From Gammaproteobacteria bacterium (lineage in GTDB: Bacteria; Pseudomonadota; Gammaproteobacteria; Arenicellales; DRJH01): a stretch of DNA of 11,056 nt. The stretch lies in assembly GCA_011052285.1 (NCBI GenBank), contig DRJH01000024.1, positions 1 to 11,056 on the forward strand. Reading direction: 5' to 3'. Of the stretch, positions 1 to 6,465 are shown in pieces (positions within the stretch are counted from its first letter, which is position 1; the number at the start of each line of letters is the position of its first letter). Below the pieces are notes generated by a model. The model had not been told where the DNA came from. It searched no databases and saw only the letters and a list, made by a program, of their open reading frames with translations. A program made the translations under genes and the position numbers.

Positions 1-14
1 GGTGACACCCCCAA

Positions 15-71
15 GAGGCTGTCCGAGAATAGGAGCAATAACCGGTCGGCTTCTATTTCTCGGACAGCCTC
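15..71. repeat. Hairpin repeat upstream of the cyclo-ligase gene
   Basis: Two arms, 15-32 and 53-71, are inverted copies of one sequence with core CTGTCCGAGAATAG. They pair over 18 bp with one bulged base in the right arm, leaving a loop of about 20 bases that contains the palindrome ACCGGT. The right arm continues outward into CCTAG (71-75). Read on the minus strand, this arm matches a second copy at 6591-6612 with one mismatch and one indel. Two unlinked copies argue for a dispersed repeat, such as a REP-like or small non-autonomous element, rather than a gene-specific structure. It ends 24 bases before the GTG start of the next gene. There is no T-run, so it is not an obvious intrinsic terminator. 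The pairing is seen directly; the mobile origin is inferred. Confidence 0.7.
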
Positions 72-95
72 CTAGCGGCTCCACAGGAACATCAG

Positions 96-704
96 GTGCA
101 CAAAAGCGACTTGCGTCGGAAAATTCTCTCAGCTCGCCGCGGCTTGTCAGGTACGTGCCGTCAATCTCTGAATACAGCCATCTATCATCACTTATGGCGA
201 ATTCTGTCCTCTCGGCACTTTCGACGCATTGGCTTGTATTACCCGATTCAGGGGGAAGTCGACACTCTGCCGCTCATCAGACAGCTGTGGTGTTGGCGCA
301 GAAACTGTTATTTACCCATTCTGCCGCCATCCCGTGCTCATAATCATCTGCGTCTGCAATATGCCCTGTATGAAGCGGGCAGTACCCTGCGGCGTGATTA
401 CTTCGGTATTCCAGAGCCCATTGTGCTACCACGATACCGACTGCGTGCCCGTGATCTGGACTGCGTACTGCTACCCCTGGTGGCATTTGATGCACAAGGC
501 TTCAGGCTGGGTATGGGTGGTGGCTATTATGACAGTAGTTTTGCTTTTCTCGGCCAATCACCGCAACGCTCCAAACCACGGTTAATCGGATTGGCCTATG
601 GCTTTCAGTACATCGAGCAGCTACCTCGGGATCCCTGGGACATTACCCTGGATGGGATTGTGACCGAGCAAGGACTACAGCGACCACGAGCACTGCAGGA
701 CTGA
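96..704 (+). CDS. 5-formyltetrahydrofolate cyclo-ligase (YgfA/FthC/MTHFS family)
   Basis: Cytoplasmic enzyme of folate metabolism. It uses ATP to convert 5-formyltetrahydrofolate (folinic acid) into 5,10-methenyltetrahydrofolate, returning the storage or dead-end form to the one-carbon pool. The 202-residue product has the normal family length. Visible family marks are an N-terminal arginine-rich helix (LRRKILSARRGLS, 6-18), YYPIQGEVDT (48-57) with the conserved Glu54, FGIPEP (103-108), and the glycine-rich nucleotide/substrate loop GMGGGYYD (139-146), followed by PRLIGLAYGFQ and the C-terminal PWDITLDGIVTE. The start is GTG at 96, supported by AGGA at 85-88 with 7 bases of spacing and by alignment of the first helix with the family. 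The EVE-domain gene begins 3 bases after its stop, so the two are probably one transcript. In many gammaproteobacteria this gene follows the 6S RNA gene; I could not recognise 6S RNA in the 95 bases available upstream. Confidence 0.95.
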   Translation: MHKSDLRRKILSARRGLSGTCRQSLNTAIYHHLWRILSSRHFRRIGLYYPIQGEVDTLPLIRQLWCWRRNCYLPILPPSRAHNHLRLQYALYEAGSTLRRDYFGIPEPIVLPRYRLRARDLDCVLLPLVAFDAQGFRLGMGGGYYDSSFAFLGQSPQRSKPRLIGLAYGFQYIEQLPRDPWDITLDGIVTEQGLQRPRALQD

Positions 705-707
705 CCC

Positions 708-1184
708 ATGCAGCACCGACCTTTACAACACTGGCTCATGAAAAGCGAACCGGGCGTATTCGGCATCGAGCATCTGCAGAACATGCCTGAGCAGCGTGAT
801 CACTGGGATGGCATACGCAATTACCAGGCCAGGAATTTTATGCGTGACCAGATGTCGCTGGGTGATCCGATTTTTTTCTATCACTCCAATTGCCCACAAC
901 CAGGCGTCACCGGAACCATGGAGGTGGTCCGTACCGCCTACCCGGATTTCACCGCATGGGACCCAACAAGTCATTACTTTGACCCAAAAAGCAGCCCTCA
1001 GAATCCACGCTGGGTCATGGTTGATGTGCAATTTCGCTCCCGGTTCAAACGGGTTGTACGCCTTCAGGAAATGAAGGCCTGCCCCGAACTCGCCGACATG
1101 CGCCTGTTGCAGCGCGGAAACCGCCTCTCCATCCTGCCTGTGACCCCGAAGCAGTGGGTATTCATCCTCAACCTGGCCGCATAA
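708..1184 (+). CDS. EVE-domain protein (thymocyte nuclear protein 1-like)
   Basis: A 158-residue soluble protein consisting of a single EVE domain, a PUA-like fold. Family marks are HWLMKSEPGVFGIEHL (8-23), WDGIRNYQARNFMR (33-46), the strand LGDPIFFYHSNC (51-62), GVTGTMEVVR (66-75) and, near the C-terminus, a leucine-rich segment leading into PVTPKQW. Bacterial EVE domains are associated with binding modified bases in nucleic acids, and some act in DNA-modification-dependent restriction. Stand-alone housekeeping copies such as this one have no firmly established role. The ATG at 708 is preceded by AGGA at 697-700 and gives the usual short lead-in to the WLMKSEP motif; a later ATG at 738 would cut into that motif. 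It lies 3 bases after the cyclo-ligase stop and is followed by a strong terminator hairpin, so it is the last gene of that unit. The family assignment is firm; the cellular function is not known from sequence. Confidence 0.92.
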   Translation: MQHRPLQHWLMKSEPGVFGIEHLQNMPEQRDHWDGIRNYQARNFMRDQMSLGDPIFFYHSNCPQPGVTGTMEVVRTAYPDFTAWDPTSHYFDPKSSPQNPRWVMVDVQFRSRFKRVVRLQEMKACPELADMRLLQRGNRLSILPVTPKQWVFILNLAA

Positions 1185-1194
1185 AGAAAAAGAT

Positions 1195-1260
1195 AAAAAA
1201 AGGGGTCAGAGCCCTTTTATTTTGCTGTATCAACAAAAAAGGGCTCTGACCCCTTTTTTT
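1195..1260. terminator. Strong bidirectional terminator-like hairpin
   Basis: Positions 1195-1218 and 1237-1260 are perfect 24-base inverted copies separated by an 18-base loop. The stem has a GC core (GGGGTCAGAGCCC, 1202-1214) flanked by A and T runs, and it ends in seven T residues at 1254-1260. The opposite strand also ends in a T run, so termination could occur in both directions. It begins 11 bases after the stop of the EVE-domain gene and lies just upstream of the ugp promoter, so it should insulate ugp from the folate gene unit. The length and perfection of the stem exceed a normal intrinsic terminator; see the findings. Confidence 0.85.
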
Positions 1261-1275
1261 GGTGGGCCGACCAGG

Positions 1276-1309
1276 ATGTAACAAATCGGTCACATACAAT
1301 TCCTAGAAT
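1276..1309 (+). promoter_or_regulatory. PhoB-dependent promoter: Pho box plus -10 element of the ugp operon
   Basis: Two 7-base half sites, ATGTAAC (1276-1282) and CGGTCAC (1287-1293), are separated by AAAT, giving the 7-4-7 layout of a Pho box (consensus CTGTCAT-N4-CTGTCAT, with AAC or CAC endings common). The -10 hexamer TAGAAT (1304-1309) begins exactly 10 bases after the second half site, the same spacing I recall for E. coli phoA. There is no good -35 element, which is normal because PhoB replaces it. Transcription would start near 1316, giving a leader of about 185 bases. E. coli ugp is a known Pho-regulon operon, so site, spacing and gene content agree. Confidence 0.72.
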
Positions 1310-1370
1310 GTCTGAGCGCTGGTGATTGCCAGTTGTGCCTGAATGGTGGCTTTCACATACGAACATTTCA

Positions 1371-1399
1371 TTGCGTCACAATGGCGCTTGTGTTGTAAT
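1371..1399 (+). promoter_or_regulatory. Possible second, sigma70-type promoter in the ugp leader
   Basis: TTGCGT (1371-1376) and TGTAAT (1394-1399) are separated by 17 bases. The -10 hexamer matches the consensus at 5 of 6 positions and has an extended -10 TG at 1391-1392; the -35 is weak. It could provide basal, PhoB-independent expression. A small inverted repeat (CACAA-N6-TTGTG, 1377-1392) overlaps the spacer, and a palindrome (AATGC-GA-GCATT, 1397-1408) overlaps the presumed start site. Either could be an operator. This rests only on matches by eye. Confidence 0.3.
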
Positions 1400-1501
1400 G
1401 CGAGCATTCAGACTCGGGGCAAGCTGTACAACCCCCAAAGGTGGTCGCGATTCTTAACTTCTGCGGCCTTTAATTAGTCAATAACAGGTGGAGAAAGCAA
1501 C

Positions 1502-2806
1502 ATGTTGAAGAAAACACTGCTCTGTGCTGCTGTGACAGCCGGCATGTCAATGTCAATTGCACAAGCCGCAACGGAGATTCAATGGTGGCACGCAATGGGT
1601 GGGGCCAATGGCGAGCGAGTCAACAAAATTGCGGCTGATTTTAATGCAACCCAGTCCGATTATAAGGTCGTACCCGTCTACAAGGGCAACTATACTGAGA
1701 CCATGACTGCGGCTATTGCCGCCTTCAGAGCCAACAAGCAGCCGCATATTGTGCAGGTCTTTGAAGTCGGCACTGCGACCATGATGGCCGCTAAAGGTGC
1801 GGTTTATCCGGTAGAAGATGTCATGGCTGACGCCGGTCAACCCTTTGATAAATCTGGCTTTCTGCCAGCCGTGATCAGTTATTATCAAACCCCGCAAGGC
1901 AAGTTGCTATCCATGCCGTTCAATAGCTCTACCCCGGTGCTGTGGTACAACAAGGACGCCTTTGCAAAAGCCGGTATCAAATCACCGCCGGTAACCTGGC
2001 CGGAAGTAAAGACGGATGCACAAAAAATCGTCAAGGCGGGCTACAAATGTGGCTTCTCTTTTGGCTGGCAATCCTGGGTGCAAATCGAGAATTTCAGTGC
2101 CTGGCATAACCTGCCGATCGGCACCAAAGAGAATGGCTTCGCCGGACTGGATACAAAATTTACCTTTAATAATAAATATGTTATCCGGCATATTGCCAAT
2201 CTTGCCGCCTGGCAAAAAGGCCATTTATTTGTCTACGGAGGACGCCGTGGTGACAGCCTGCCCAAATTCACCAATGGCGAATGCGGTATGTGGCTGAATT
2301 CATCCGCTTACTATGGCGCCATCACGAAACAGGCCAAGTTCAAATTCGGCCAGGCCATGCTGCCCTACTACCCGGATATCATCAAGTCCCCGCAGAACTC
2401 CATTATCGGTGGTGCCACGCTGTGGGTCCTCAAAGGGCACCCCAAAGGGGATTATATAGGTGTGGCAAAATTCCTCAACTACCTCTCTTCACCCAAGGTC
2501 CAGGCCTGGTGGCATCAACAAACCGGTTATGTCCCGATTACTACAGCGGCCTATAAGCTGAGTCAGAAACAAGGTTTCTACAAATCTAACCCAGGCACAG
2601 ATACCGCCATCAAACAGCTAAGTCTGAATACCCCGACCGCCAATTCACGAGGCCTTCGTTTTGGTAACTTCGTACAAATCCGCGACATCATTAACGAAGA
2701 GCTTGAGGCCATCTGGGCCGGCAAAAAGACCGCTACACAAGGGCTGAATACTGCCGTCAAGCGTGGCGACAAGCTGTTGCGCAAGTTCGAAAAAGCTAAC
2801 CGCTAA
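1502..2806 (+). CDS. ugpB: UgpB, sn-glycerol-3-phosphate ABC transporter periplasmic binding protein
   Basis: Periplasmic solute-binding protein that captures sn-glycerol-3-phosphate (and glycerophosphodiesters in E. coli) and delivers it to UgpAE. The 434-residue precursor begins with a signal peptide: a lysine-containing N-terminus, a hydrophobic stretch, and a probable signal peptidase I site after AQA (residue 22). It is close to E. coli UgpB along its whole length. Positions that line up with the ligand contacts I recall for E. coli UgpB are present: Tyr64 (YKGNY), Glu88 (FEVG), Ser143 (FNSSTP), Ser268 (NSSA), the IIGGA loop (301-305), Tyr343 (TGYVPIT) and Arg394 (QIR). This supports glycerol-3-phosphate rather than a sugar as substrate. 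The ATG is backed by AGGTGGAG with 8-base spacing. It is the first gene of ugpBAEC and is probably phosphate-regulated through the upstream Pho box. A hairpin separates it from ugpA, which fits the usual excess of binding protein over channel. Confidence 0.95.
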   Translation: MLKKTLLCAAVTAGMSMSIAQAATEIQWWHAMGGANGERVNKIAADFNATQSDYKVVPVYKGNYTETMTAAIAAFRANKQPHIVQVFEVGTATMMAAKGAVYPVEDVMADAGQPFDKSGFLPAVISYYQTPQGKLLSMPFNSSTPVLWYNKDAFAKAGIKSPPVTWPEVKTDAQKIVKAGYKCGFSFGWQSWVQIENFSAWHNLPIGTKENGFAGLDTKFTFNNKYVIRHIANLAAWQKGHLFVYGGRRGDSLPKFTNGECGMWLNSSAYYGAITKQAKFKFGQAMLPYYPDIIKSPQNSIIGGATLWVLKGHPKGDYIGVAKFLNYLSSPKVQAWWHQQTGYVPITTAAYKLSQKQGFYKSNPGTDTAIKQLSLNTPTANSRGLRFGNFVQIRDIINEELEAIWAGKKTATQGLNTAVKRGDKLLRKFEKANR

Positions 2807-2841
2807 GCCATTCCGGCAGGACAGCGCGGAACAGGAGCACC

Positions 2842-2868
2842 GGCGGGATCTGCCCATCAGATCCCGCC
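2842..2868 (+). promoter_or_regulatory. Intercistronic hairpin between ugpB and ugpA
   Basis: A perfect 11-bp stem (GGCGGGATCTG at 2842-2852 paired with 2858-2868) encloses a 5-base loop CCCAT. No T-run follows, so it is not a classical terminator. It sits in the 101-base gap after the binding-protein gene, the place where binding-protein transporter operons often carry a structure that blocks 3' exonucleases or partly attenuates transcription. Its likely effect is a higher level of ugpB message than of ugpAEC message. The stem is seen directly; the effect is inferred. Confidence 0.6.
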
Positions 2869-2907
2869 TTCCTGATCACGGTCCGGTCCGGATTTTATGC
2901 TTTTTTC

Positions 2908-3792
2908 ATGCTCAAGCGCGTACATTTCAAATCATCTTATCTGCCGTATTTACTGGTGGCCCCACAGATGGCCATCACCTTGGTATTTTTTTTCTGGCCG
3001 GCGACACAAGCCCTTTATCAGTCCTTACTGTTGCAGGATGCCTTCGGCCTGAAAACTGAGTTCGTCTGGTTCGACAATTTCAAAGAGTTGTTTGACGACG
3101 CCTACTATTTGGATGCTTTCGGTCGTACCGCGGTTTTTTCATCCCTGGTTGCCAGTATCTCGATTGGCCTGGCCCTGTTTTTTGCGGGTATGACGGATCG
3201 TGTGCTACGCGGCGCCATGGCCTATCAAACCTTGCTGATCTGGCCTTACGCGGTCGCCCCGGCCATAGCTGGCGCACTGTGGGTGTTCATGTTTGATCCC
3301 ACACTGGGTATTTTAACCTATATGTTGCAGGGTTTCGGTGTTGACTGGAATTACAAACTCAACGGGGGCCAGGCCATGTTTCTGGTCATGGCTGCCTCAA
3401 TCTGGAAACAAATCAGCTACAATTTTTTGTTTTTTCTGGCTGCCATGCAGGCTATTCCGCGCTCCCTGATTGAAGCTGCCGCCATTGATGGTGCCGGACC
3501 GGGACGCCGTTTTCTGACCATTATTCTACCATTGATCTCACCCACCACTTTTTTTCTCATCGTCGTCAATATTGTCTACGCCTTCTTTGATACCTTCGGT
3601 ATAGTCGATGCCATGACCCAGGGTGGCCCGGCCAAAGCCACTGAAATTCTCATCTACAAGGTCTATAACGATGGCTTCATTGGCCTGGATCTGGGCAGCT
3701 CAGCGGCCCAATCGGTGATTTTGATGTTTATTGTAATCGTATTGACGGTCATCCAGTTCCGCTATATCGAGCGCAAGGTGGAATACACATGA
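2908..3792 (+). CDS. ugpA: UgpA, glycerol-3-phosphate ABC transporter permease
   Basis: Inner-membrane permease of the MalF/UgpA type (binding-protein-dependent transport inner membrane component), pairing with UgpE to form the channel. Its 294 residues nearly match the 295 of E. coli UgpA, and the two align throughout, for example SYLPYLLVAPQ near the start, PYAVAPA (113-119) and NIVYAFFDTF (221-230). Six membrane segments are visible at about 12-34, 75-97, 107-129, 157-179, 208-230 and 264-286. The cytoplasmic EAA loop that docks on the ATPase is EAAAIDGAGPGRRFLTIILP (189-208). The ATG at 2908 has no clear ribosome binding site just upstream, so initiation may be weak. The start is chosen by protein alignment. 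ugpE begins within its stop codon (ATGA). Confidence 0.95.
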   Translation: MLKRVHFKSSYLPYLLVAPQMAITLVFFFWPATQALYQSLLLQDAFGLKTEFVWFDNFKELFDDAYYLDAFGRTAVFSSLVASISIGLALFFAGMTDRVLRGAMAYQTLLIWPYAVAPAIAGALWVFMFDPTLGILTYMLQGFGVDWNYKLNGGQAMFLVMAASIWKQISYNFLFFLAAMQAIPRSLIEAAAIDGAGPGRRFLTIILPLISPTTFFLIVVNIVYAFFDTFGIVDAMTQGGPAKATEILIYKVYNDGFIGLDLGSSAAQSVILMFIVIVLTVIQFRYIERKVEYT

Positions 3793-4637
3793 TCGAGAAC
3801 CGCCCCGTCACCACCGTAATTGCGCACTGTGTATTAATTGTTGGCATCGCCGTACTGGCCTTGCCGATCTGGATCACCTTTGTAGCTGCCACCCATGATG
3901 CAGTTCGAATTACCCAGGTCCCGCTGCCCTTGTTACCCGGCAACCAGTTTTTCCAAAACCTGGCCGCCGCCTGGGGTCAGGGTATCGAGGGTGCCGGCGG
4001 TCAACCGGTCGGCAATATGCTGCTCAACAGCCTGGCCATGGCCCTGATGATTGCGGTCGGTAAAATTGTCATCTCCCTCCCATCGGCCTTTGCTATTGTC
4101 TATTTCAAATTTCCCTTCCGCATGGGCTTTTTCTGGATGATCTTTATCACCTTGATGCTGCCGGTCGAAGTGCGGATTGTACCCACCTTTCAGGTGGTTG
4201 CTGACCTGCATATGCTCAACAACTACTGGGGCTTAAGCGTCCCACTCATCGCCTCTGCTACGGCTACCCTGATGTTTCGGCAAACCTTCCTGACCATTCC
4301 GGATGAATTGCTGGAAGCGGCTCGTATCGATGGAGCTGGACCCATGCGATTTTTCTGGGATATTCTGATTCCGATGTCGCGGACCAATATCGCAGCACTG
4401 TTCGTGATTTTGTTTATCTACGGCTGGAACCAATATCTGTGGCCACTGCTGATCACTACGGACCGCAGCATGTACACCGTAGTCATGGGCATCAAGCAAA
4501 TGCTCGAGGCAGCCGAACAGGCCCCGGAATGGAACCTCATTATGATGACCACCTTATTGGCTATGCTGCCACCGATTCTGGTCATCATCACTATGCAAAA
4601 AATGTTTGTCAAAGGCCTGACTGAGACCGAGAAATAA
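3789..4637 (+). CDS. ugpE: UgpE, glycerol-3-phosphate ABC transporter permease
   Basis: Second inner-membrane permease of the Ugp importer (MalG type). The 282-residue length fits E. coli UgpE (281). It shows an N-terminal membrane segment (about 10-32), further hydrophobic segments at about 79-104, 112-134, 148-168, 200-222 and 251-273, and the EAA loop EAARIDGAGPMRFFWDILIP (176-195) that couples to UgpC. PVEVRIVPTF (125-134) and YGWNQYLWPLLI (211-222) are characteristic of this branch. The ATG overlaps the ugpA stop by four bases (ATGA), with AAGGTGGA at 3775-3782 as ribosome binding site inside the ugpA end. The two channel subunits are therefore probably translationally coupled in equal amounts. 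Confidence 0.95.
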   Translation: MIENRPVTTVIAHCVLIVGIAVLALPIWITFVAATHDAVRITQVPLPLLPGNQFFQNLAAAWGQGIEGAGGQPVGNMLLNSLAMALMIAVGKIVISLPSAFAIVYFKFPFRMGFFWMIFITLMLPVEVRIVPTFQVVADLHMLNNYWGLSVPLIASATATLMFRQTFLTIPDELLEAARIDGAGPMRFFWDILIPMSRTNIAALFVILFIYGWNQYLWPLLITTDRSMYTVVMGIKQMLEAAEQAPEWNLIMMTTLLAMLPPILVIITMQKMFVKGLTETEK

Positions 4638-4638
4638 C

Positions 4639-5700
4639 ATGGCACAGATGCAAATACTGAATGTGGTCAAGACTTATGGCAAGACCACCGTAGTCCACGG
4701 CATCAGTATTGATATACAAGACGGTGAATTTATCGTCATCGTCGGCCCTTCCGGCTGTGGCAAATCAACCCTGCTGCGCATGGTGGCCGGGCTGGAAGAC
4801 ATCACCGCTGGTGAAGTTCACATCGGTGAACGCCTGGTTAACCAATGTGAACCCAAAGACCGCAACATTGCCATGGTGTTCCAGAACTATGCCTTGTACC
4901 CCCATATGTCAGTACGCGGCAATATGGCCTATGGCCTGAAACTGCGAAAATTACCCAAGGAGGAGATCACACGGCGGGTCGACAAGGCCGCGACGCTGTT
5001 GCAGATCGAGGGACTGTTGGATCGCAAACCGCGACAACTCTCCGGTGGCCAACGTCAACGTGTAGCCATGGGCCGGGCCATTGTACGTGAACCTGATGTC
5101 TTTCTGTTTGATGAACCATTGTCCAATCTCGATGCCAAGCTGCGGGTACAGATGCGCCTGGAAATCCGTCGCCTGCAGCAACGTCTACAGGTCACCAGCC
5201 TGTATGTGACTCATGACCAGGTCGAGGCCATGACCATGGCCGATCGGCTGGTTGTGATTAATGAGGGTCGCGCTGAGCAAATCGGTACCCCGATGGAGAT
5301 TTACCGGAACCCTGATACCCTCTTCGTGGCCGGATTTATCGGCTCGCCGGCGATGAATTTTCTGCCTGTTACTGTCCATGGCCAGCAACTTCGCATCTCG
5401 GACAACACGGTATTGCAACTGACAGCGGCCAGTACTCACCAAGGTCCCGCTATTCTTGGCATCCGCCCCGAGCACTTCACCGTGCCGACCAATCATTGGT
5501 CGGAACTTGAAATCATCATCGACATCGTTGAGCCTCTTGGAGCAGAATCACTGCTCCACGGTCATATCGAAGATCTGGAAATTGTCATCAAGCTACCTGC
5601 CGCCATCGCTGCCAGGGCCACTGACCGATTCACTGTTACTGTGGACCCACAGCATTTTTATTTATTCGACCCCAACAGCGGTCAGCGCATTCGCCAGTAA
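4639..5700 (+). CDS. ugpC: UgpC, glycerol-3-phosphate ABC transporter ATP-binding protein
   Basis: Cytoplasmic ATPase subunit, a MalK/UgpC-type protein working as a dimer under UgpAE. Length is 353 residues (E. coli 356). Visible motifs are Walker A GPSGCGKST (36-44), Q-loop FQNYALYPHM with Gln82, signature LSGGQRQR (134-141), Walker B VFLFDEP with Asp158 and Glu159, D-loop SNLDAKLR, and switch His192 (VTHD). The C-terminal third (about 235-350) is the TOBE-type regulatory region with FIGSPAMNFLPV and LGIRPEHF. In E. coli this region and cytoplasmic phosphate are linked to inhibition of uptake; whether that holds here is unknown. The ATG follows the ugpE stop by one base with a poor ribosome binding site, suggesting coupled translation; ATG 4648 is an alternative that would remove three residues. 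It is the last gene of the operon, with no ugpQ phosphodiesterase after it. Confidence 0.95.
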   Translation: MAQMQILNVVKTYGKTTVVHGISIDIQDGEFIVIVGPSGCGKSTLLRMVAGLEDITAGEVHIGERLVNQCEPKDRNIAMVFQNYALYPHMSVRGNMAYGLKLRKLPKEEITRRVDKAATLLQIEGLLDRKPRQLSGGQRQRVAMGRAIVREPDVFLFDEPLSNLDAKLRVQMRLEIRRLQQRLQVTSLYVTHDQVEAMTMADRLVVINEGRAEQIGTPMEIYRNPDTLFVAGFIGSPAMNFLPVTVHGQQLRISDNTVLQLTAASTHQGPAILGIRPEHFTVPTNHWSELEIIIDIVEPLGAESLLHGHIEDLEIVIKLPAAIAARATDRFTVTVDPQHFYLFDPNSGQRIRQ

Positions 5701-5733
5701 AAAAACACAAAGGCGCAAGGACCTCGATCTATA
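5701..5733. other. Convergent gap between ugpC and the AlgR-type gene
   Basis: Only 33 bases separate the two converging stop codons. I see no good stem-loop. On the minus strand an oligo-T run (complement of 5701-5705 and the end of ugpC) lies beyond the regulator stop, but no stable stem precedes it. Transcripts of ugp and of the regulator may therefore overlap at their 3' ends. Confidence 0.4.
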
Positions 5734-6465
5734 TTAGCGGCGAATCCAACGTCGGACCGTTGAAGTGTGGCGGCGGCTGACTTCAAGTTTGTCATCAATT
5801 TTCTTAAACTGCACCATCCAACGACCGTTGGGTTGTTTCTCCAGCCCCTCTATGGAACGAACTGAGACCAGAGCATTGCGGTGAATCCGCAGGAATCGCT
5901 CATCGAACTCCTTTTCCAGACTGACCAGTGAATCTTCAATCAGGTGACTACCATCTTCGGTGCGCACCGTAACATACTTGCTATCAGCCATGAAATAGAT
6001 AATCTCTTCGATCGGAACCAAACTGATGGAACCCCGCAACTGGATACTGATATGGGTCCTGGATGCCGAGTCATCCTGGTTGCGGTGTATCTCAAGCAAC
6101 TGTCGGCGGGTAACCCGTCGCGCTTTGCTTAAGGCTGCCGCCAGCCGTTCTTTTCGAATCGGCTTGAGCAGATAATCAACCGCATTGACCTCAAAGGCCT
6201 CGAGGGCATGTTGATCATACGCTGTGGTAAAAATTACCGCCGGTGGCATTTCCAGCGACATCAGGTGCATGGCGGCCTCAAGACCATCCATCACCGGCAT
6301 ACGGATATCCATCAATAGCAGGTTGGGCTTTAAATTCATGGTTTTTTCGATAGCATCACTGCCGTTTTCTGCCTCACCAACAATGATGTGACCACCAATC
6401 TGGTTCACCAGTTCCCGCAAGCGTACACGAGCCAGTTTCTCATCATCAACCAATAGTATCCTCAC
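5734..6465 (-). CDS. algR: AlgR-type LytTR-family response regulator
   Basis: Two-component response regulator of 243 residues: an N-terminal receiver domain (1-115) and a C-terminal LytTR DNA-binding domain (about 142-240). Receiver residues are the acidic pair Asp7-Asp8, the phospho-acceptor Asp53 (LLLMDIRMP), Thr81 (FTTAYD) and Lys101 (LKP). The LytTR part contains PIEEIIYFMADSKYVTVRT and ERFLRIHRNALVS, closely like P. aeruginosa AlgR, where the protein controls alginate, twitching motility and virulence genes; the targets here are unknown. The start is GTG at 6465, preceded by a strong ribosome binding site (AAGGAG on the minus strand, 6473-6478, 7-base spacing), so it is translated independently of the kinase 168 bases upstream. 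It converges on ugpC with 33 bases between stops. Using the algR symbol is an orthology inference from sequence and from the adjacent AlgZ-type kinase. Confidence 0.88.
   Translation of the reverse strand: MRILLVDDEKLARVRLRELVNQIGGHIIVGEAENGSDAIEKTMNLKPNLLLMDIRMPVMDGLEAAMHLMSLEMPPAVIFTTAYDQHALEAFEVNAVDYLLKPIRKERLAAALSKARRVTRRQLLEIHRNQDDSASRTHISIQLRGSISLVPIEEIIYFMADSKYVTVRTEDGSHLIEDSLVSLEKEFDERFLRIHRNALVSVRSIEGLEKQPNGRWMVQFKKIDDKLEVSRRHTSTVRRWIRR

Larger units (their letters stand above)
1261..1501 (+). other. Intergenic leader between the terminator hairpin and ugpB
   Basis: This 241-base stretch holds the Pho box promoter (1276-1309), the possible second promoter with small dyads (1371-1408), and the ribosome binding site of ugpB (AGGTGGAG, 1486-1493, 8 bases before the ATG). 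I find no open reading frame with a good start site in it and no recognisable riboswitch or tRNA. The leader transcribed from the Pho promoter is unusually long, at about 185 bases. Confidence 0.6.

Noticed and set aside
1..95. 3' end of a 6S RNA gene, expected upstream of a ygfA-type cyclo-ligase gene
   Set aside because: The region folds as a self-contained hairpin whose arms recur at 6591-6612, which marks it as a repeat. I could not match it to the closing stem of 6S RNA. The RNA gene could still lie left of the window.
2..343. Open frame of 113 codons at the left edge
   Set aside because: It crosses the repeat hairpin and overlaps the well-supported cyclo-ligase gene in another frame. 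It has no recognisable protein pattern and no start site support.
1365..1381. Second Pho box around the TTTCAT and GTCACA sequences in the ugp leader
   Set aside because: The half-site-like pieces are spaced 8 bases apart instead of the 11-base repeat needed for PhoB.
1553..1897. Minus-strand open frames of 60-115 codons opposite ugpB, ugpE and ugpC
   Set aside because: They lie wholly inside strongly supported genes, show no family motif and have no ribosome binding sites. They are by-products of coding sequence on the other strand.
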